A stretch of 13,898 nt of DNA, taken from JAAYZK01 sp964535025 (GTDB lineage Bacteria > Planctomycetota > Phycisphaerae > SM23-33 > FEN-1343). Below the pieces are notes generated by a model that did not search any database, had not been told where the DNA came from, and saw only the letters and a program-made list of their open reading frames with translations. Shown one piece after another: positions 13,653 to 13,898 of the stretch. The position numbers were made by a program, and so were the translations under genes. The DNA is taken from positions 1 through 13,898 of the forward strand of contig CAZHRW010000157.1 of assembly GCA_964535025.1 (NCBI GenBank), read 5' to 3'. Position 1 is the stretch's first letter. Every line of letters starts with the position of its first letter.

Positions 13653-13898
13653 ATGGCCAGAGCGGCGAGACGAGCGGGGTCGGTTGTGTCGTTGTCGGGG
13701 GCGACCGGGGCGGGTGTGCCGTCGTCGGGGCCGTCAGGGGCGCCCGGGGCGGGTGTGTCGCCGCCGCGGGCGGAGGTGTCCTCGTCGGGTGCGGATGTGC
13801 CGTCGTCAGGTGCGGATGTGCCGTCGTCAGGTGCGGATGTGCCGTCGTCAGGGGCGGATGTGCCGTCGTCAGGGGCGGGGGCGGCGTCGACGCCGGCG
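13653..13898 (+). CDS. N-terminus of a Ser/Gly/Ala/Pro/Val-rich repetitive protein (3' end outside the window)
   Basis: 82 codons are visible with no stop before the window ends. The ATG at 13653 has GAGGAGG five bases upstream, a hairpin before that and a TTGACA promoter candidate. The protein begins MARAARRAGSVVSLSG and then consists almost wholly of Ser, Gly, Ala, Pro and Val with a few Asp, including four copies of GADVPSS encoded by a 21-base tandem repeat (13788-13871). It has no signal peptide or domain in the visible part and is probably disordered. All three plus frames are open here because of base composition, so the frame choice rests on the ribosome site and start codon. The visible part may be the flexible head of a larger protein. 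Function unknown. Confidence 0.55.
   Translation, partial: MARAARRAGSVVSLSGATGAGVPSSGPSGAPGAGVSPPRAEVSSSGADVPSSGADVPSSGADVPSSGADVPSSGAGAASTPA
13788..13871 (+). repeat. 21-base tandem repeat within the last open frame, four copies
   Basis: Units start at 13788, 13809, 13830 and 13851 and read GG(T/G)GCGGATGTGCCGTCGTCA with at most one base difference. Each is exactly seven codons (GADVPSS), so gain or loss of units would keep the frame. More divergent versions upstream (GAGVPSSG, GAGVSPP) suggest the array grew from the same sequence. Confidence 0.85.

Noticed and set aside
1..13898. tRNA, rRNA or transposase genes
   Set aside because: No T-loop/anticodon arrangement, rRNA-like stretch or DDE/HUH-type protein was recognised by eye on either strand. 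A dedicated RNA search could still find something in 6541-6860.

Overview
This is a GC-rich bacterial chromosome window (genes roughly 65-72% GC by eye) with ordinary bacterial gene structure. The likely source is a planctomycete, plausibly class Phycisphaerae. This is an inference from a PEP-CTERM sorting tail (VPEPATLALLACG...RKRR), a membrane protein starting with the CxxCGYDLRG...CPECG zinc ribbon common in that phylum, a beta-rich surface-protein C-terminus, and abundant GC-rich hairpin repeats between genes. No rRNA, tRNA, CRISPR array, transposase or phage gene was recognised.

Layout. 1-454: C-terminus of a large exported protein, then a strong terminator hairpin. 595-1400: a PEP-CTERM exported protein with a near-consensus promoter, a strong ribosome binding site and a terminator-like hairpin. 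1401-1904: gene-free, except for a candidate terminator of the next operon. 1905-6040 (minus): a three-gene unit reading gltS-like sodium/glutamate symporter, lipoprotein alpha/beta hydrolase, asparagine synthase, with gaps of 37 and 16 bases. 6041-7219: gene-free, with a 30-base inverted-repeat pair around short direct repeats, an AT-rich island and a 9-base tandem repeat. 7220-8518 (minus): an exported serpin with an inhibitory-type hinge. 8748-9446 (plus), divergent from the serpin: an exported SagB-type nitroreductase. 9453-9836: hairpin repeats. 9887-11578 (minus): a probable secreted TIM-barrel glycoside-hydrolase-like protein. 11691-11864: two more structured repeats. 12046-12963 (plus): zinc-ribbon membrane protein. 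12983-13291: a four-unit, roughly 84-base degenerate tandem array. 13565-13898 (plus): promoter, a 15-bp hairpin at the predicted transcription start, and the start of a Ser/Gly/Ala/Pro/Val-rich repetitive protein that runs off the window.

How it fits together. Most products look exported or membrane-bound: surface protein, PEP-CTERM protein, lipoprotein, symporter, serpin, SagB-like protein, secreted hydrolase-like protein and zinc-ribbon membrane protein. The only evident operon links glutamate transport with glutamine-dependent asparagine synthesis; the other genes look like single transcription units with their own promoters. I did not find a convincing undescribed multi-gene system. The most interesting material is between the genes: a hairpin repeat family whose copies show compensatory base changes and which brackets the hydrolase-like gene, the inverted-repeat element at 6242-6460, the 84-base array, and the hairpin at the presumed 5' end of the last transcript.
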